Shown here piece by piece: positions 17,504 through 25,711 of a DNA stretch of 64,000 nt (the first letter of the stretch is position 1; each line of letters starts with the position of its first letter). The notes beneath the pieces were generated by a model. The model was not told where the DNA came from. It saw only the letters and a program-made list of their open reading frames with translations, and did not search any database. Both the position numbers and the translations under genes were made by a program. This stretch comes from Flectobacillus sp. BAB-3569 (lineage in GTDB: Bacteria > Bacteroidota > Bacteroidia > Cytophagales > Spirosomataceae), in contig NZ_NJFZ01000006.1 in assembly GCF_002270355.1 (NCBI RefSeq), positions 310,001 to 374,000 on the forward strand, in the 5' to 3' direction.

Positions 17504-17552
17504 AAATGAAAAGGGTAGGATATAAACCATTAGTCTATATTCTACCCTTTTC
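17504..17552. terminator. Hairpin between TonB receptor and udk
   Basis: GAAAAGGGTAGGATATA (from 17507) and TATATTCTACCCTTTTC (17535-17551) form a 16-17 bp stem with one mismatch and a loop of about 11 nt. Followed by TTG, with an A-rich 5' flank, it fits a bidirectional terminator between convergent genes. Confidence 0.75.
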
Positions 17553-17570
17553 TTGTAAATGTCTTAAAGC

Positions 17571-18200
17571 TTACTGATGAATTTTTGCTTTCAAGAAATT
17601 AATCAGCACATCCAAACCTAAGTCGAAGCTATGGTTGTTTGGGATTACGATATCGGCTACTTTTCTATAAGGTTTAATGAATTTCTTATAAGTAGGGTTT
17701 ACGTGATTTTTCCAGCGATACATCACGTCCATCAAATCATATCCTCTTTCTTCGGCGTCGCGTTTGATACGGCGATTAAGTTTGATTTTGTTGGTAGCAT
17801 CAATAAATACCTTCAAATCCAACTGGTTGGCTACTTCAGGGTAATGGAATACAAAAATACCTTCAACTACCACAATAGGGGCTGGTCTAAAGCATAACAT
17901 TTTTGGTGTTACAGCTTTGTTATTGAAAGTATATTCTTCTTTGTGTACTTCCAATCCTTTTTTCAACAGCTCAACATCGTGGGCAAAAGCCTCTCCATCA
18001 ATTGATTCAGGAAGGTCAAAATTTTCAACACCATTTTCATCTTTCAACTGAAGATGACGTGGGCGATAATAATTGTCTTGAGAAATCAAACAAATTTCAT
18101 TTTCTGGAAAAGCCTCAAGCAATCGCTTCAGGAACAAAGTTTTGCCCGAAGCACTGCCACCAGTAATACCTACGAGATACGGTCGTTGGGGAATAGCCAT
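17571..18200 (-). CDS. udk: Uridine kinase
   Basis: A 209-aa P-loop kinase of the uridine/phosphoribulokinase family, which phosphorylates uridine and cytidine in pyrimidine salvage. The Walker A loop is GITGGSASGKT (11-21). SQDNYYR near 40-46 and FDLPESIDGEAF near 61-72 are nucleoside-binding segments of the family, and NRRIKRDAEERGYD is the LID region. Length matches bacterial Udk. Monocistronic, convergent with the TonB receptor. The leader of about 220 bp contains a CTCCCCC...GGGGGAA inverted pair (18282-18318). Confidence 0.93.
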   Translation of the reverse strand: MAIPQRPYLVGITGGSASGKTLFLKRLLEAFPENEICLISQDNYYRPRHLQLKDENGVENFDLPESIDGEAFAHDVELLKKGLEVHKEEYTFNNKAVTPKMLCFRPAPIVVVEGIFVFHYPEVANQLDLKVFIDATNKIKLNRRIKRDAEERGYDLMDVMYRWKNHVNPTYKKFIKPYRKVADIVIPNNHSFDLGLDVLINFLKAKIHQ

Positions 18201-18419
18201 TGATTGGATTAATGTTAAAGAAATTTTACTACTAGAATTCTACCCAAACGGGCAATGAACCATGCTTATACACATAAACTCCCCCAGCCGATAGAATAGT
18301 TTCTTTGAATGGGGGAATTCTTAATAGCGCTGAATGGAGAGATAAGAGTGAAGAATTCAACACCCACTTTCGATTTAGACTATTGTATATTTCAGCAAAG
18401 TTCGGAAAGATTCACGACT

Positions 18420-19139
18420 TTATTTTCGTCCAGTAATAATTTTCTTATCTAAAGCAGCCCAAAGTTGATTACGATAGGTATCTCCTAAGGGGATAGAGGT
18501 CTCATTATCGAGGAATATCTGGTTTCCTTCTACAAAATCTATTTTACCCAAAGAAATGATATAGGAACGATGAACCCTCAAAAATAAGTCTGGCGAAAGG
18601 GCTTCTTCCAAGTCTTTTACATTGAGTAGTGATACAAATTTTCCACGGGTGGTATGCACCGTTACATAATTTCCTAAACCTTCTACAAAGAGTATGTCAT
18701 TGAGTTCTATTTTCTGGATTCTACTTTCAGTTTTGATAAAAACATAGTCATCTGCTGTACCCGGGCGCTCGCTTTCGGTGCTTCTTCTCAAAATAGATTG
18801 AGTTTTATCGATGGCACGTACAAAGCGTTCGAAAGGAACAGGCTTTACCAAATAGTCGATATTATGATATTGATATCCTTCAAGAGCATATTCTTCATAG
18901 GCTGTAGTAATAATGAATCGGCAGCGACTGCCCGCCAATTTCATGAGTTCGATGCCCGACAATTCAGGCATTCTTATATCTACAAAAGCTAAATCAACGG
19001 ACTGGGTTCTGATTAGTTCGAGTGCTTCAACTGGACTTGTAAAGGTGGCTAGTAAGTTTAGTTGAGGCAAACGATTGACATAATTGCTTAATACATCAAT
19101 GGCAGCACGTTCATCATCAATAATGATACAATTCAACAT
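18420..19139 (-). CDS. LytTR-type response regulator
   Basis: A 239-aa response regulator. The receiver domain (1-120) has the acidic pair D8-D9, phospho-acceptor D54 in AFVDIRMPELSG, a T/Y switch region (ITTAYEEYALEGY) and K102 in YLVKPVPFERF. Residues about 140-237 form a LytTR DNA-binding domain (FIKTESRIQKIELNDILFVE, FLRVHRSYIISLGKI). It lies 13 bp downstream of its cognate LytS-like sensor kinase, so the pair is one operon. The target genes are not evident here. Confidence 0.94.
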   Translation of the reverse strand: MLNCIIIDDERAAIDVLSNYVNRLPQLNLLATFTSPVEALELIRTQSVDLAFVDIRMPELSGIELMKLAGSRCRFIITTAYEEYALEGYQYHNIDYLVKPVPFERFVRAIDKTQSILRRSTESERPGTADDYVFIKTESRIQKIELNDILFVEGLGNYVTVHTTRGKFVSLLNVKDLEEALSPDLFLRVHRSYIISLGKIDFVEGNQIFLDNETSIPLGDTYRNQLWAALDKKIITGRK

Positions 19140-19152
19140 TTTTATAAAGTAT

Positions 19153-20190
19153 TTAAAGTACTAAGTGTAGCGTCAAGCTAAAGAAATCGCCTTCATCGCT
19201 GGTGGTTAGTTTGTGCCTATTAGGATAGGCCAGCAAAAGTCGTCGGCGGGTATTGCTTAAGCCAATACCTCCTGATTGTTTTTTAGCTTCGGAACACTTT
19301 TTATTATAAGTTTTAAATATTAAGTGGTTTTCTTTGACCAAAATTTCTATCAAAAGTGGGTGATCGGGGTTCGACAAATCTCCAAATTTGAAAGCATTTT
19401 CTACAAAAGTTAATAGAATCAAAGGCACAATACGGCGATATTCCAAATTGCCCTTGATATTTAATTGCACACACAACCTATTGTCAAAACGTAGTTGATT
19501 AAGTTCGACATAGTTTTGTATTTGCGCTACTTCTTTACTCAAATGAACTTTCCCTTCCTCATCATCGTCTTTTATGGCATAACGCATAATTTCAGAAAGT
19601 AGCATAATGCCACGAGAAAGGTTTTCAGAGTATTGCACAGACTGTGCATAAAAGAAGTTTAGGGTATTGTAAAAAAAGTGTGGACTGATTTGTTTTTTCA
19701 GATTAGTTAACTCTGCTTGTTTGATGGCGTCATTCAAGCGATCATTCTCTTGTTGATTAAATTGTTGTTGTTGTTGTTGAGTAAAAAAAAGCTGAGCAAA
19801 TCGATAAGTAATTGCCCAAGAGATCACAACTGTATAAGTAATAACCTGAAACCAAAAGTTCTGTTTTCCGCTAAAATATACATAAGAGTCAAAAAAGCGG
19901 GGTATTAAAAGGAAATGAACCAAGCAATTCCATACAACAATAGTTCCAAGTATTAGTGCTGTGCGTCGGAATAAAGTTCCTTTCAAATTTAGCGTGGCTT
20001 GAGAAGGAATAATATATTTTAAGATAAAAATAAAGACGCAAAGCTTACAAACAGAGTGTAGTATGAGCGGTACACTAGATTTGAGGTTGAAGGGTGCTTC
20101 CAATAACCCATTGAACACCATAACCTCGCAAAACATGTATAACAACCATACCAAAAGATATATCCAAACAAGCCTCAATTTGTTATTCAT
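19153..20190 (-). CDS. LytS/YehU-family sensor histidine kinase
   Basis: A 345-aa membrane kinase. Four hydrophobic segments in the first 135 residues form the sensor, a glutamine-rich linker (FFTQQQQQQFNQQEN) leads to a coiled coil, and the phospho-accepting histidine is in LKKQISPHFFYNTLNFFY, the His_kinase family motif. The ATPase domain follows, with FVENAFKFG and GGIGLSNTRRRL as N and G2 boxes. I start at the ATG giving MNNKLRLVW; an in-frame ATG at 20217 would add nine residues. A TAAATTTG -7 element at 20194-20201 on this strand would make the shorter form nearly leaderless. The response regulator follows by 13 bp. Confidence 0.9.
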   Translation of the reverse strand: MNNKLRLVWIYLLVWLLYMFCEVMVFNGLLEAPFNLKSSVPLILHSVCKLCVFIFILKYIIPSQATLNLKGTLFRRTALILGTIVVWNCLVHFLLIPRFFDSYVYFSGKQNFWFQVITYTVVISWAITYRFAQLFFTQQQQQQFNQQENDRLNDAIKQAELTNLKKQISPHFFYNTLNFFYAQSVQYSENLSRGIMLLSEIMRYAIKDDDEEGKVHLSKEVAQIQNYVELNQLRFDNRLCVQLNIKGNLEYRRIVPLILLTFVENAFKFGDLSNPDHPLLIEILVKENHLIFKTYNKKCSEAKKQSGGIGLSNTRRRLLLAYPNRHKLTTSDEGDFFSLTLHLVL

Positions 20191-20193
20191 TCC

Positions 20194-20201
20194 CAAATTT
20201 A
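20194..20201 (-). promoter_or_regulatory. Candidate promoter of sensor kinase operon
   Basis: On the minus strand this reads TAAATTTG, with a TTG (20225-20227) 23 bp upstream, within the 17-23 bp spacing of Bacteroidota promoters. It overlaps the longer form of the kinase gene, arguing for the downstream start codon. Confidence 0.4.
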
Positions 20202-20462
20202 CCATGAAGAAATACACTTATCATCAAAAAAACATCATTTTGTAAATTTCATAACCTAAGTTAAGAGACTCTATTTATTTAGCCCTATTTTGAGAATAGC
20301 TTCACACAGAAATCTGACTTGTTGACCCTCTTTATATACCCGTCCACGTAAATAATTTTTAGAATTGTGTATTAATATTGAAATTTGATTTCCAAATAAT
20401 ATTTGGTATGAGTACACCTCAAAAGCATTTAAAGTTAATAGTCTCTACTCCTATTTTCCCTT

Positions 20463-20489
20463 CAAAGGACTCACTTGTTGAGTCCTTTG
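20463..20489. terminator. Perfect 11-bp hairpin in intergenic region
   Basis: CAAAGGACTCA and TGAGTCCTTTG with a 5-nt loop. No gene ends nearby on the plus strand, so it would terminate an unannotated transcript or act as an operator-like site. Confidence 0.55.
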
Positions 20490-20557
20490 TAATTTATAGC
20501 TATCTCCAATTTGGCAATTTCCTCTTTACTTCCTATCGCTTAAAGAAACTTACAAGC

Positions 20558-20565
20558 TATCTTTG
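20558..20565 (+). promoter_or_regulatory. -7 promoter element of mrp
   Basis: TATCTTTG followed by C matches the extended Bacteroidota -7 element exactly. Transcription would start near 20572, about 83 nt before the start codon. Confidence 0.5.
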
Positions 20566-20654
20566 CGGTTAAGTTTAATAAACGATAGTGATAAGATATC
20601 AATTCTTGTCTAAATGGCATAAGTTTTATTTGCCACTAATTTCGAAAAACAATC

Positions 20655-21761
20655 ATGGGCGATTTAAAAATCAATAAAGAAGAGATTCTCAAGGCTTTAT
20701 CTACGGTTCCTGAACCAGACTTGAAAAAGGACCTTGTTACCCTTAATATGATTAAGGACATTGAGTTGGGGGTAGGCGAAGTTCGCTTTACTGTTGTACT
20801 TACAACACCAGCTTGTCCTTTGAAAGAAAAAATCAGAAAAGACTGCGAAAATGCTATCCACGAGCACGTAGACCCCAATCTGAGAGTGGTTATTAATATG
20901 ACTGCTGATGTTACTACGACTCGCTTTGGCAATTCTACTTTATTACCCGATGTCAAAAATATTATTGCAGTAGCTTCAGGTAAAGGTGGTGTGGGTAAGT
21001 CTACAGTAACAGCCAATTTGGCTATGGCGCTCAAATTGTCTGGTGCTAAAGTGGGTATTATCGATGCCGATATTTCTGGCCCTTCGATTCCAGTGATGTT
21101 TGGTGCTGAAGATTTACAACCAATGGTACAGCAGATAGATGGCAAAAATATGATTCAGCCAATCATGCAGTACGGCATCAAGATGATTTCAATGGGCTTT
21201 TTGGCTCCGCAAGACAATCCTGTGCCTTGGCGTGGTCCTATGGCTACACAAGCTTTGCGTCAGTTTTTTGGTGATACACACTGGGGAGAATTAGACTATT
21301 TATTGATTGACCTCCCTCCAGGTACTTCAGATATTCACTTGTCGTTGGTACAGCTTGTGCCTGTAACAGGTGCAGTTGTAGTAACTACGCCACAAAAAGT
21401 GGCGTTGGCCGATGCTACTAAAGGTTTGATGTTCTTCCGTCAAGCACAAATCAACGTTCCTGTATTGGGGGTTGTGGAAAACATGGCTTATTTTACTCCA
21501 GAGGAATTACCAGACAATAAGTATTACATTTTTGGAAAAGATGGAGGTAAAAAATTGGCTGAAAAATACGAAACTGAATTATTAGGCTCTATTCCGTTGG
21601 TACAAGGAATCCGTGAAGGTGGTGATGAAGGCAAACCTGTAGTAATGGGTGATTCGATTATGACTCAAGCCTTTAAAGACCTTGCCGAAAACGTAGCACA
21701 ACAAGTAGCTATTCGTAATGCAACGATAGACAAAACTACACCAGTACAGTTGAAAGTGTAG
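20655..21761 (+). CDS. mrp: Mrp/NBP35-family iron-sulfur carrier ATPase
   Basis: A 368-aa protein with an N-terminal MIP18/DUF59 domain (about 8-85) and a ParA-like P-loop ATPase (about 100-355). The deviant Walker A is GKGGVGKST (109-117), followed by IDADISGPSIP, and the switch DLPPGTSDIHLSL. These proteins dimerise and deliver iron-sulfur clusters. The CxxC usually found after the ENMAYF segment is absent (it reads ENMAYFTPEELPDNKYY), a variation I associate with Bacteroidota homologues. A NifU-type scaffold protein gene follows 166 bp downstream, supporting an Fe-S role. Confidence 0.93.
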   Translation: MGDLKINKEEILKALSTVPEPDLKKDLVTLNMIKDIELGVGEVRFTVVLTTPACPLKEKIRKDCENAIHEHVDPNLRVVINMTADVTTTRFGNSTLLPDVKNIIAVASGKGGVGKSTVTANLAMALKLSGAKVGIIDADISGPSIPVMFGAEDLQPMVQQIDGKNMIQPIMQYGIKMISMGFLAPQDNPVPWRGPMATQALRQFFGDTHWGELDYLLIDLPPGTSDIHLSLVQLVPVTGAVVVTTPQKVALADATKGLMFFRQAQINVPVLGVVENMAYFTPEELPDNKYYIFGKDGGKKLAEKYETELLGSIPLVQGIREGGDEGKPVVMGDSIMTQAFKDLAENVAQQVAIRNATIDKTTPVQLKV

Positions 21762-21927
21762 ACGATAAATACATATAGCTAAATTTCCTAGCCATCTGTC
21801 GGCTTTAGTATCAAATAATTACGATATTTGTATTACTAGCAAAATCGAATAGGGCAGAAGCAAAATTCTAGCTTGAATATATTTATGGATCTTGCTAAAA
21901 GACCATACAACCAACTTGTTATAAAGC

Positions 21928-22179
21928 ATGGAAACAACGTTTGAGAATTCTCTAGCAGAAAAAGTAGAATCGGCCTTAAATAAGATTCGTCCTTATTTGG
22001 TAGCTGATGGTGGCAATGTGGAAGTTATCGAAATCACAAACGATTTGGTTCTCCGATTACAATTTGTAGGCGCATGCAGTTCGTGTTCAATGTCTGCCAT
22101 GACTTTCAAAGCTGGTATAGAGGAAACCATTCGTCGTGAAGTTCCTGAAATTGCTCGTGTCGAAGCTGTCGTGGCCTAA
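21928..22179 (+). CDS. NifU C-terminal-like (Nfu) iron-sulfur protein
   Basis: An 83-aa stand-alone Nfu domain. The cluster-binding CxxC is C50-S-S-C53 in FVGACSSCSMSAMTFK, and RPYLVADGGNVEV (21-33) is the usual N-terminal signature. Two subunits bridge one [4Fe-4S] cluster and hand it to client proteins. Sharing strand and function with mrp just upstream, it probably belongs to the same transcription unit or regulon. Confidence 0.93.
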   Translation: METTFENSLAEKVESALNKIRPYLVADGGNVEVIEITNDLVLRLQFVGACSSCSMSAMTFKAGIEETIRREVPEIARVEAVVA

Positions 22180-22207
22180 TTCACTCAAAGCTTTGTCCAA
22201 AATATAT

Positions 22208-22239
22208 ATAGCCCTTGCAAATTATTTTGCAGGGGCTAT
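22208..22239 (+). terminator. Terminator after Nfu gene
   Basis: A 14-bp stem with one G-T pair, ATAGCCCTTGCAAA with TTTGCAGGGGCTAT and a 4-nt loop, lies 28 bp after the stop codon. Confidence 0.7.
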
Positions 22240-22261
22240 TCGTTGTGTAGGAGCAATAATC

Positions 22262-22358
22262 AATTTCGGATTGGGGATTTTTGATTTCGGATTTTAATAA
22301 TAGTATTTGTTTATAAAAATAGATACTTCCGAAATCAAACATCCGAAATCCGCAATAC
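22262..22358. repeat. TTCGGATT-family inverted repeat
   Basis: ATTTCGGATTGGGGATTT and TTGATTTCGGATTT on the left are mirrored by CCGAAATCAAACATCCG and AAATCCGCAATA on the right. A second copy lies at 28632-28738. It ends 15 bp before the next start codon. Confidence 0.75.
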
Positions 22359-22373
22359 TTAAAATAAAACCGT

Positions 22374-23411
22374 ATGAAAAAAATTGCTTTACTATTTGCC
22401 TTCGTAGTAGGTTTGGTACAGGCTCAAGCACAGGTACGTGGAGGTATTAACTTCTTTAAAGGAACACTCAAAAGTGCCTTTGCTTTAGCTCAAGCTCAAA
22501 ACAAACCTCTTTTTGTCGAAATTTATGCGATTGGTTGTCCTCACTGTGAAAACTTCAAAAAGACTTTTGATGCTAATGCCAAAGTCGGAGCTTTTTACAA
22601 CAAAACCTTTATCAATTACCAATTGGAGGTAAACTCTCCTGAAGCAAAAGCTTTTCGTCAAAAACATAATATCTATGTGTTGTCAACGCCTTTGATGAGT
22701 TTTTGGGATAAAGACGAGAAATTATTACATATCCAGTCGGCTGGAGATGAGCAAAACAATGAAGCCTATATCATCAATATGGGCGAGCGCGCTATTAATC
22801 CACAAATGCAATCGGCTACTTGGAAAAGCTATTTCAAACAAGGTATGAACGATGATAATTTCTTGATTGAATATGCCTACACTTGCCGCTTATTATGTGA
22901 TACAACCGACAACCTTGCAGCAATGCGCACGTATGCGCAAAAACAAAAATCAGAGGTGATGTCTAGTCCAACCAATTTTGTGGTTTTACAGAAAATCATC
23001 ATGGATGACGAAAACCCCTTGTTCATCAATATGATGAATCATTTGGAGGAGTTTAATAAAAAGTTTGGTGCGCAGAATGTCAAAGTTACAGCCGAGAATA
23101 TTATCATGTATAGTTTGTATTGCAGTCGTGCGCAACAATATTCGCCTGAAAAATTTACTCAAATGAAAGAATATCTTCGTCGTTTGGGCATCGACGAACA
23201 ATCAATTCGTGGGCGTTTTGTATGGACCGAATCGACGATTCTTTTCAAAGCAGGAAAAGACATAGAAGCTGCCAATTTGATTGATGCGTTTTGTAAAAAC
23301 GTAAAGCAAATCGACAAAAAAGATGCAGCATTTATTGAGAATTTTGTGAAAACAAAAACAACTAACTCCGCAGCTCTCGAAAAACTAGACTGGATTTTTA
23401 AGAAAAAATAA
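22374..23411 (+). CDS. Secreted thioredoxin-like protein
   Basis: A 345-aa exported protein. Residues 1-19 are a signal peptide (cleavage after AQAQ). About 25-135 is a thioredoxin-like domain with the redox motif C55-P-H-C58 (IYAIGCPHCENFKKTF) and the cis-proline segment LSTPLM. The remaining 200 residues are helical and of unknown fold. CPHC is the DsbA-type active site, so a disulfide oxidase or isomerase role in the periplasm is possible, but the C-terminal part is unlike DsbA. Monocistronic, with repeats on both sides. Confidence 0.88.
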   Translation: MKKIALLFAFVVGLVQAQAQVRGGINFFKGTLKSAFALAQAQNKPLFVEIYAIGCPHCENFKKTFDANAKVGAFYNKTFINYQLEVNSPEAKAFRQKHNIYVLSTPLMSFWDKDEKLLHIQSAGDEQNNEAYIINMGERAINPQMQSATWKSYFKQGMNDDNFLIEYAYTCRLLCDTTDNLAAMRTYAQKQKSEVMSSPTNFVVLQKIIMDDENPLFINMMNHLEEFNKKFGAQNVKVTAENIIMYSLYCSRAQQYSPEKFTQMKEYLRRLGIDEQSIRGRFVWTESTILFKAGKDIEAANLIDAFCKNVKQIDKKDAAFIENFVKTKTTNSAALEKLDWIFKKK

Positions 23412-23417
23412 GTTGAT

Positions 23418-23545
23418 GCTATTCGCTGTAGGCACTACGCTGTAAGCAAAATGATGAAAGTCAAAGACTCACTTTGCCTACAGCTTCTAGCCTACAGCAG
23501 CAAGCAACCTATAATGACTCACTTTGCTTTAGGTTAAAGCTTATA
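23418..23545. repeat. GCTGTAGGC / GCCTACAGC inverted words
   Basis: CGCTGTAGGC and CGCTGTAAGC on the left pair with GCCTACAGCTTC and GCCTACAGC on the right, around a TGACTCACTTTGC spacer that itself occurs twice. Related words occur near 2320, 8275 and 12590-12735. Confidence 0.6.
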
Positions 23546-23665
23546 CATTTTATCGCCTCAAATCTTCCAAAACCCTGCTGTCTCGCCTAAATTTGCTATA
23601 TTGCACGCCAAAAATAGCATTCTCTTCAACGTTTAATCCCGATTGCTTAATCGGGCGTTTCAAGC

Positions 23666-25450
23666 ATGAATATAGGTATCTTCTTTGGCGGGCCCGCTCG
23701 TGAACGTGAAATTAGTTTTGCAGGTGGTAAAACGGCGATGGAAAACATCGACAAATCACTTTTTACGCCTGTTCCAATTTTTGTAGACGGCACAGGAAAC
23801 TTCATCATTCTCAATGAGTCGCTGGTATATTCTAGCGCTATCCGTGATTTTTATCCCCCAAAATCTTATCAAGGCGATTATACAATATACTCAGAATCGT
23901 TAGGGCAATTATCTGATGAAGAACTTGATACCATGCTTCAATCCATTGGTACACGTATTTCACCCGACAAATTTAAGTCCTACATCGACTTTGCCTTCAT
24001 TGCTATGCACGGTCCTGGTTGCGAGGATGGAAGTATTCAAGGTTTGTTGGAATGGTACGGTATTCCATATTCAGGTCCAAGTGTGATGGGTTCTTCGATT
24101 GGGATTGATAAAATCGCCCAAAATGACTTGATTCGCTTGGCAGTAGGTCTTAACAAAAGAACAGCAACATTGACTCGCCAGTCTTTTGAGCAAGAGGAGG
24201 CTAGTGTTTTGTTCGAACAAATCAAAGCCCAAGTTGGCTTACCATTTGTCGTGAAAGCACCACATCAAGGGTCATCTATTGGGGTAGCTTTTGTGAAAAA
24301 AGATGAGGTAAGTGATTTTGTAAAAGCAGTAAAACAGTGTTTCTTTATTCGTGAGGTAAGTGCTGAAGAATGGAATGCATCTGACAAGAAAGAATATGTT
24401 CAAAAAATGGCGAATCTCGATGAAGGTATCGGTTTGCCAGTAGCATTGAACAACGAATTAGTATATCATCCTGCGGAGTTGTTGACCAAACTTGATGCGC
24501 ATTTTGCACAAGCAAATACCAAAGCAGAGTTGATTTCGAGCAATGCCGAAGATGCTGTTTTGTTTGAAAGTTTTGTAAAAGGACAAGAATTTAGTTGCGG
24601 TGTCATCCAAACGCCAGATTGCGTATCGGTAGCATTGCCGCCAACCGAAATCATAGCAGGGGTAGAGGTATTTGACTTTAAAGCAAAATACCAATCTTCC
24701 GCAACTCGTAAGCGTATTCCTATCGAAACGTCATTGGATAACCTTCATAAGGTGCAAGCTGATGTTAAAAAGGCTTTTGACTCATTGAAATTTGGCGTTT
24801 GTACACGTATCGATGGTTTCTTGACACCAGATGGTGAAGTTTTATTGCACGATCCAAACACTATTCCAGGTATGTCGCCAACCTCCTTGATATTCAAGCA
24901 AATGGGAGAAATCGGATTGAATGTGACAGACGCAATTACCTATTTTATTCGTCAATCAATTCGTGAGCGTGTTCGTACAGGAAAAAATACGATCAAGTTT
25001 CAATTACTATTAGAAAAATTAGATGCGGCTATTGCCGCTCGTATCGCAGGTTTGCCTTCTCGTAAACAAGTAGCCTTTTTGTTTGGTGGTTTCGACGCCG
25101 AAGCGCAAGAGGCATCTTATGCCGAAGCAAAAAAAGCGTATGGTCGTTTGGCAGCTAGTGTGGATTCGCTTCCTGTTCCTATTTTTGTGACAGGAAATGA
25201 CGCTTCTTCAGCGAAGTATTACAAGCTTCCTACGAATATTATGTTCAAAGAGTTCGCCGAAGATATTGTGAAAGCATTAGATGGTTCAGTTCACCCATTA
25301 ATTACTCAGACTCGTATCAATGCAGAGGCCATCACACTACATTTTACGGGTAAATTGGTAGGTTCTGTGGAAGAAATCGACTTATCCACAATCTTATCAA
25401 CATGCCAAGCACAGCAAAACTTTGTAGCTGGCTTGGAGATTGAGCTGTAG
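23666..25450 (+). CDS. ddl: D-alanine--D-alanine ligase-like ATP-grasp protein, oversized
   Basis: A 594-aa protein; ordinary Ddl is about 310-370 aa. The N-lobe has FFGGPAREREIS (6-17), then HGPGCEDGSIQG (115-126), the ATP-grasp core with VKAPHQGSSIG (197-206), and the metal site RIDGF plus D396-P-N398 in LLHDPNTIPGMSPTS. Those motifs identify a D-Ala-D-Ala-type ligase joining amino acids for peptidoglycan. Residues about 465-540 (QVAFLFGGFDAEAQEASYAE) look like a second, partial copy of the Ddl N-lobe. A further segment of about 55 aa ends the protein. It could be the cell's Ddl or a related dipeptide ligase. Monocistronic. Confidence 0.85.
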   Translation: MNIGIFFGGPAREREISFAGGKTAMENIDKSLFTPVPIFVDGTGNFIILNESLVYSSAIRDFYPPKSYQGDYTIYSESLGQLSDEELDTMLQSIGTRISPDKFKSYIDFAFIAMHGPGCEDGSIQGLLEWYGIPYSGPSVMGSSIGIDKIAQNDLIRLAVGLNKRTATLTRQSFEQEEASVLFEQIKAQVGLPFVVKAPHQGSSIGVAFVKKDEVSDFVKAVKQCFFIREVSAEEWNASDKKEYVQKMANLDEGIGLPVALNNELVYHPAELLTKLDAHFAQANTKAELISSNAEDAVLFESFVKGQEFSCGVIQTPDCVSVALPPTEIIAGVEVFDFKAKYQSSATRKRIPIETSLDNLHKVQADVKKAFDSLKFGVCTRIDGFLTPDGEVLLHDPNTIPGMSPTSLIFKQMGEIGLNVTDAITYFIRQSIRERVRTGKNTIKFQLLLEKLDAAIAARIAGLPSRKQVAFLFGGFDAEAQEASYAEAKKAYGRLAASVDSLPVPIFVTGNDASSAKYYKLPTNIMFKEFAEDIVKALDGSVHPLITQTRINAEAITLHFTGKLVGSVEEIDLSTILSTCQAQQNFVAGLEIEL

Positions 25451-25472
25451 TATTGAAGGATTATTTGTATCC

Positions 25473-25654
25473 GTAGAGACGTAATATTTTACGTCTTAAG
25501 CCGAGTCAGAGATAGTGTAGTAGTATCAAACATGAGTCATCATGAAACATGATTCAATAATTTTATCAAAAAAAGCGGTCGAAAAACAATTTTCGACCGC
25601 TTTTTTTGATGCTAGATACAACTCAGTTTTAGACATAAAGTATTACGTCTCTAC
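25473..25654. repeat. Composite GTAGAGACG cassette with terminator hairpin, after ddl
   Basis: This is the most complete copy. Left palindrome GTAGAGACGTAATA...ACGTCT (25473-25496), central perfect 21-bp stem from ATCAAAAAAAGCGG (25565) to CCGCTTTTTTTGAT (ending 25610), and right palindrome AGACATAAAG...CGTCTCTAC ending at 25654. It lies between convergent ddl and coiled-coil genes and should terminate both. Confidence 0.9.
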
Positions 25655-25711
25655 GGTTGACATACCAATTTTAACATAATCACTCATTTACTCAATCGCT
25701 ATTTACTAAAT

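Larger units (their letters stand above)
20228..20654. other. Divergent region between kinase operon and mrp
   Basis: It holds a hairpin at 20463-20489 and the mrp promoter at 20558-20565. The open frame that crosses the hairpin shows no protein-like features, so I see no gene. Confidence 0.6.

Noticed and set aside
19780-19800. CAA/TTG microsatellite in the sensor kinase gene as a phase-variation tract
   Set aside because: It encodes a six-glutamine linker in frame; length changes would alter only linker length, and short polyQ linkers are ordinary.
20378-20572. 64-codon open frame between the kinase and mrp
   Set aside because: It runs through a perfect hairpin and into the mrp -7 element, with no protein-like pattern.
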